A stretch of 64,000 nucleotides of DNA, from assembly GCF_023898315.1 (NCBI RefSeq), contig NC_064621.1, positions 532,973,383-533,037,382 of the forward strand, in the 5' to 3' direction. The position numbers and the translations under genes were made by a program. The notes beneath the pieces were generated by a model. It saw only the letters and a list, made by a program, of their open reading frames with translations. It searched no databases and was not told where the DNA came from. Within the stretch, counting starts at the first letter, position 1; each line of letters opens with the position of its first letter. Shown in pieces: positions 63,390 to 64,000 of the stretch. Source of the stretch: Schistocerca nitens (Eukaryota; Arthropoda; Insecta; Orthoptera; Acrididae).

Positions 63390-64000
63390 ATGAGTGAGAA
63401 ATGTGGGTTTTGTCATAGGTTTGTGAGTAGTGGTTTATGGTGTGGGATTTGTTCTTTTCATTGGGGGGAATGCAGTGGGGAAGCCAGTGGGCATTATAGC
63501 AAGATCCTCTCCTGGGAATGCAGAATCTGTAGTAGAAATAAGTTGATAGAGGAGAAGGAGCATAAGATCTGTGACTTTCAGGTGCAGTTGCAACACACAA
63601 AGGAGGAACTAGATAGGTTGAGGAGGCTGAGGGGTGGTAGGGAATGGGAACTGGCAATTAGCAAGAAGGCAGCTATGAAGAGGAGGTATTCAGACAGTTA
63701 TGCTTTGCATATATGCAATAGATTTGATCAACTGTCAGAGTTGAGTGGAGAGGAGCCTCGTGCAGCTGTAGATGTAGGGAACATGCAGCAGCCCTCAGCA
63801 GTTAGGAGGCTTAGGTTAGTTGCAAAGTCTAACAGAAAGAAGAAGGTTCTGTTGCTAGGTAGTTCACACGGTAGAGGTGTGGGCCAGGAGTTGTAGGAAG
63901 TGTTGGGGAGTGAGTATCAGGTCACCAGCATTGTGAAGCCTACTGCAGCGTTGGCTCAAGTGACTGACAGCATAGGGGAGTTATGAAGGAATTTTACGAA
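63390..64000 (+). pseudogene. LINE ORF1 with Cys-rich zinc finger, coiled coil and SGNH-like domain, cut by window end
   Basis: Start ATG at 63390 (MSEKCGFCHRFVSSGLWCGI). Residues about 5-50 form a PHD-like Cys/His cluster (C5-x2-C8, C18-x2-C21, H24, C28, then WECRIC). A coiled coil follows (residues about 52-80: EEKEHKICDFQVQLQHTKEE). Then a basic linker and KKKVLLLGSSHGRGVGQEL (about residues 150-168), the GSSH nucleophile block of an SGNH esterase-like fold. An in-frame TAG at 63894-63896 (CAG expected) and a TGA at about 63984-63986 interrupt a frame that otherwise continues (EVLGSEYQVTSIVKPTAA). CR1-type LINE ORF1 proteins can combine a PHD finger with an esterase domain and bind element RNA. 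The rest lies outside the window. Confidence 0.8.

Overview
This window looks like repeat-dense intergenic or intronic DNA from a large insect genome. An orthopteran (grasshopper or locust, Schistocerca-like) is the best fit. That assignment rests on my recognition of several tRNA-derived SINEs, a Tc1-type transposon and Penelope-like element (PLE) ends that I associate with acridid genomes; no database was searched. Base composition is AT-rich, microsatellites are frequent, and almost every protein-like reading frame belongs to a decayed mobile element. The only candidate host-coding segment is one short exon at 27406-27606.

Layout, left to right. 1-2249: non-LTR retrotransposon (LINE family A). 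2250-7642: mostly featureless AT-rich DNA with two PLE end fragments. 7643-19445: a run of family B LINEs in both orientations, with a SINE (10710-10895), a short inverted-repeat element (13695-13895) and the most complete LINE structure here (ORF1 with an SGNH esterase-like domain plus ORF2, 15690-19445). 19500-24535: an RTE-like fragment, a Tc1 remnant, a deleted LINE carrying a SINE, and a LINE split by a mariner-related element. 24556-27130: a family A LINE split by a 726-bp fold-back PLE derivative flanked by an 11-bp target duplication, itself holding a SINE. 27406-27606: candidate host exon. 27650-33171: LINE, PLE end, a nearly intact Tc1 transposon (30499-31920), an unidentified GC-rich stretch and another PLE end. 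33862-36369: the best-preserved family A ORF2. 37282-39180: a pogo/Tigger remnant and LINE scraps. 39225-42904: a PLE whose 3' part and flank are tandemly duplicated. 43190-45628: LINE with a nested SINE, then an RTE-like tail. 48391-50537: a large RTE-like LINE inserted in a tandem repeat. 50955-56995: three PLE copies, two of them head to head. 57875-58472: a palindromic mariner remnant. 60290-61519: LINE family A. 63390-64000: the start of a LINE ORF1 with a zinc finger, coiled coil and SGNH-like domain, cut by the window edge.

The pieces do not form one pathway. They record layered insertion: LINE and PLE machinery (endonuclease, reverse transcriptase, GIY-YIG nuclease) supplied the copying activity, SINEs used that kind of activity in trans, and DNA transposons inserted independently. 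Decay is dominated by nonsense changes, with CGA to TGA recurring, which suggests CpG-methylation-driven mutation. The most interesting leads are hammerhead-ribozyme-like cores at PLE ends, a PLE sublineage that appears to have lost that core, the unusual D-32-E spacing in the Tc1 transposase, and two fold-back structures.
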